5,449 nucleotides of DNA. Source: Euryarchaeota archaeon UBA59 (lineage in GTDB: Archaea; Thermoplasmatota; Poseidoniia; Poseidoniales; Thalassarchaeaceae). Of this stretch, positions 5,125 through 5,449 are shown piece by piece. The translations under genes were made by a program, and so were the position numbers. A model generated the notes under the pieces. The model was not told the origin of the DNA, made no database searches, and was given only the letters and a program-made list of their open reading frames with translations. The stretch is taken from the NCBI GenBank assembly GCA_002505495.1, contig DAVI01000080.1, positions 930 through 6,378 of the forward strand. The letters run 5' to 3'. Position 1 is the first letter of the stretch. Each line of letters opens with the position of its first letter.

Positions 5125-5449
5125 ATGGGCGCAAGGTATCATGCAATCTCTCGCGCCGCTTTGTTAGCGGTCATCTTCTGTCTTGTCTCGACTACTCTTC
5201 CAACCGCAGCGGCTGACGACACCTTGGCGACCGCCGCCACGATGACTGATGGTGTCACCGCAAGTGGCGATGTCGACAAAGATGGTGACACAACAGATTG
5301 GTGGAAAATATACGCTTACTACGGCGATGTTTTCCAAATCTCGGTAGACACCTGCTGTGCAGATTGGTGGGATGGCCACGATGGTACAATGGGCCTCTAT
5401 GATTCGGCCGGTAACGAACTCGCCGCCACCAGTTTTTCAGATGACCAGA
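5125..5449 (+). CDS. Secreted protein with signal peptide and PPC-like beta domain (3' truncated)
   Basis: The frame runs open from ATG 5125 to the right edge (108 residues); an in-frame TAG at 5116-5118 shows it cannot start further upstream. Residues 1-30 form a Sec-type signal peptide: R4 and R10, a hydrophobic core AALLAVIFCLVS (11-22), and an AAA-DD cleavage site near 30/31. After it, ASGDVDKDGDTTDWWKIYAYYGDVFQISVDT (47-76) and GTMGLYDSAGNELAATS (87-103) follow the bacterial/archaeal pre-peptidase C-terminal (PPC) pattern: a V.G..D..D.DDW..F.A..GD…..D start and an L.LYD..G..LA end. Such domains are beta-sandwiches at the ends or starts of secreted proteases and other surface proteins, so the missing part may carry the functional domain. 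Unusual are CC at 77-78 and WW at 59-60 and 81-82. The gene follows GT4 on the same strand after 86 bp. Confidence 0.8.
   Translation, partial: MGARYHAISRAALLAVIFCLVSTTLPTAAADDTLATAATMTDGVTASGDVDKDGDTTDWWKIYAYYGDVFQISVDTCCADWWDGHDGTMGLYDSAGNELAATSFSDDQ

Noticed and set aside
5164..5379. Minus-strand open frame (71 codons) near the right edge
   Set aside because: Antisense to the secreted-protein gene, which has a clear signal peptide and domain pattern.
1..5449. tRNA, rRNA, CRISPR array, insertion sequence or phage elements
   Set aside because: No cloverleaf, spaced direct repeats, transposase motifs or terminal inverted repeats were seen. The coding density and base composition look even across the window, with no sign of a transferred island.

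Overview
The window looks like a piece of an archaeal genome, most likely a marine planktonic Thermoplasmatota (Marine Group II/III, Poseidoniales-like). This is an inference from protein style: a single-pass surface protein with a short RRRR stop-transfer and a long Asp/Glu-rich tail, a secreted PPC-like protein, a polyprenyl-phosphate-type GT2, moderate-to-high GC and very tight gene packing. No rRNA, tRNA or other marker gene is present, so the assignment is not proven.

Layout. (1) Bases 1-696 (+) hold the 3' end of a membrane-anchored extracytoplasmic protein whose start lies upstream of the window. (2) Converging on it with a 17-bp gap is a minus-strand block, read right to left: a GT2 glycosyltransferase (3610-2876), a 102-bp gap with two hairpins, a large AtuA-family protein (2773-1112) and a small AtuA-like ferredoxin-fold protein (1115-714). 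The last two overlap by 4 bp (ATGA), and a strong Shine-Dalgarno sits inside the end of the large gene. (3) A 165-bp divergent intergenic region separates GT2 from a plus-strand GT4 glycosyltransferase (3776-5038). (4) After a short gap carrying two perfect hairpins, a secreted protein with a signal peptide starts at 5125 and runs off the right edge.

How the genes fit together. The divergent GT2 and GT4 pair fits surface glycan or glycolipid synthesis: GT2 would charge or extend a lipid-phosphate carrier and GT4 would add a nucleotide-sugar-derived residue. The flanking genes both encode probable exported or surface proteins, which are plausible glycosylation targets, though nothing in the sequence links them directly. 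The AtuA pair is a metabolic module. In many bacteria its two domains form one polypeptide; here they are two translationally coupled genes, probably subunits of one complex. The family is linked to acyclic terpene and acyl-CoA catabolism in Pseudomonas, but its chemistry is unsettled.

The most unusual non-coding feature is a set of four short hairpins, two after each glycosyltransferase gene. Each set has one stem of the AGGTGT/ACACC type and one of the CGCC/GGCG type. The last hairpin ends exactly at the base before the start codon of the secreted-protein gene. I saw no mobile element, CRISPR array or clear new defence-type system.
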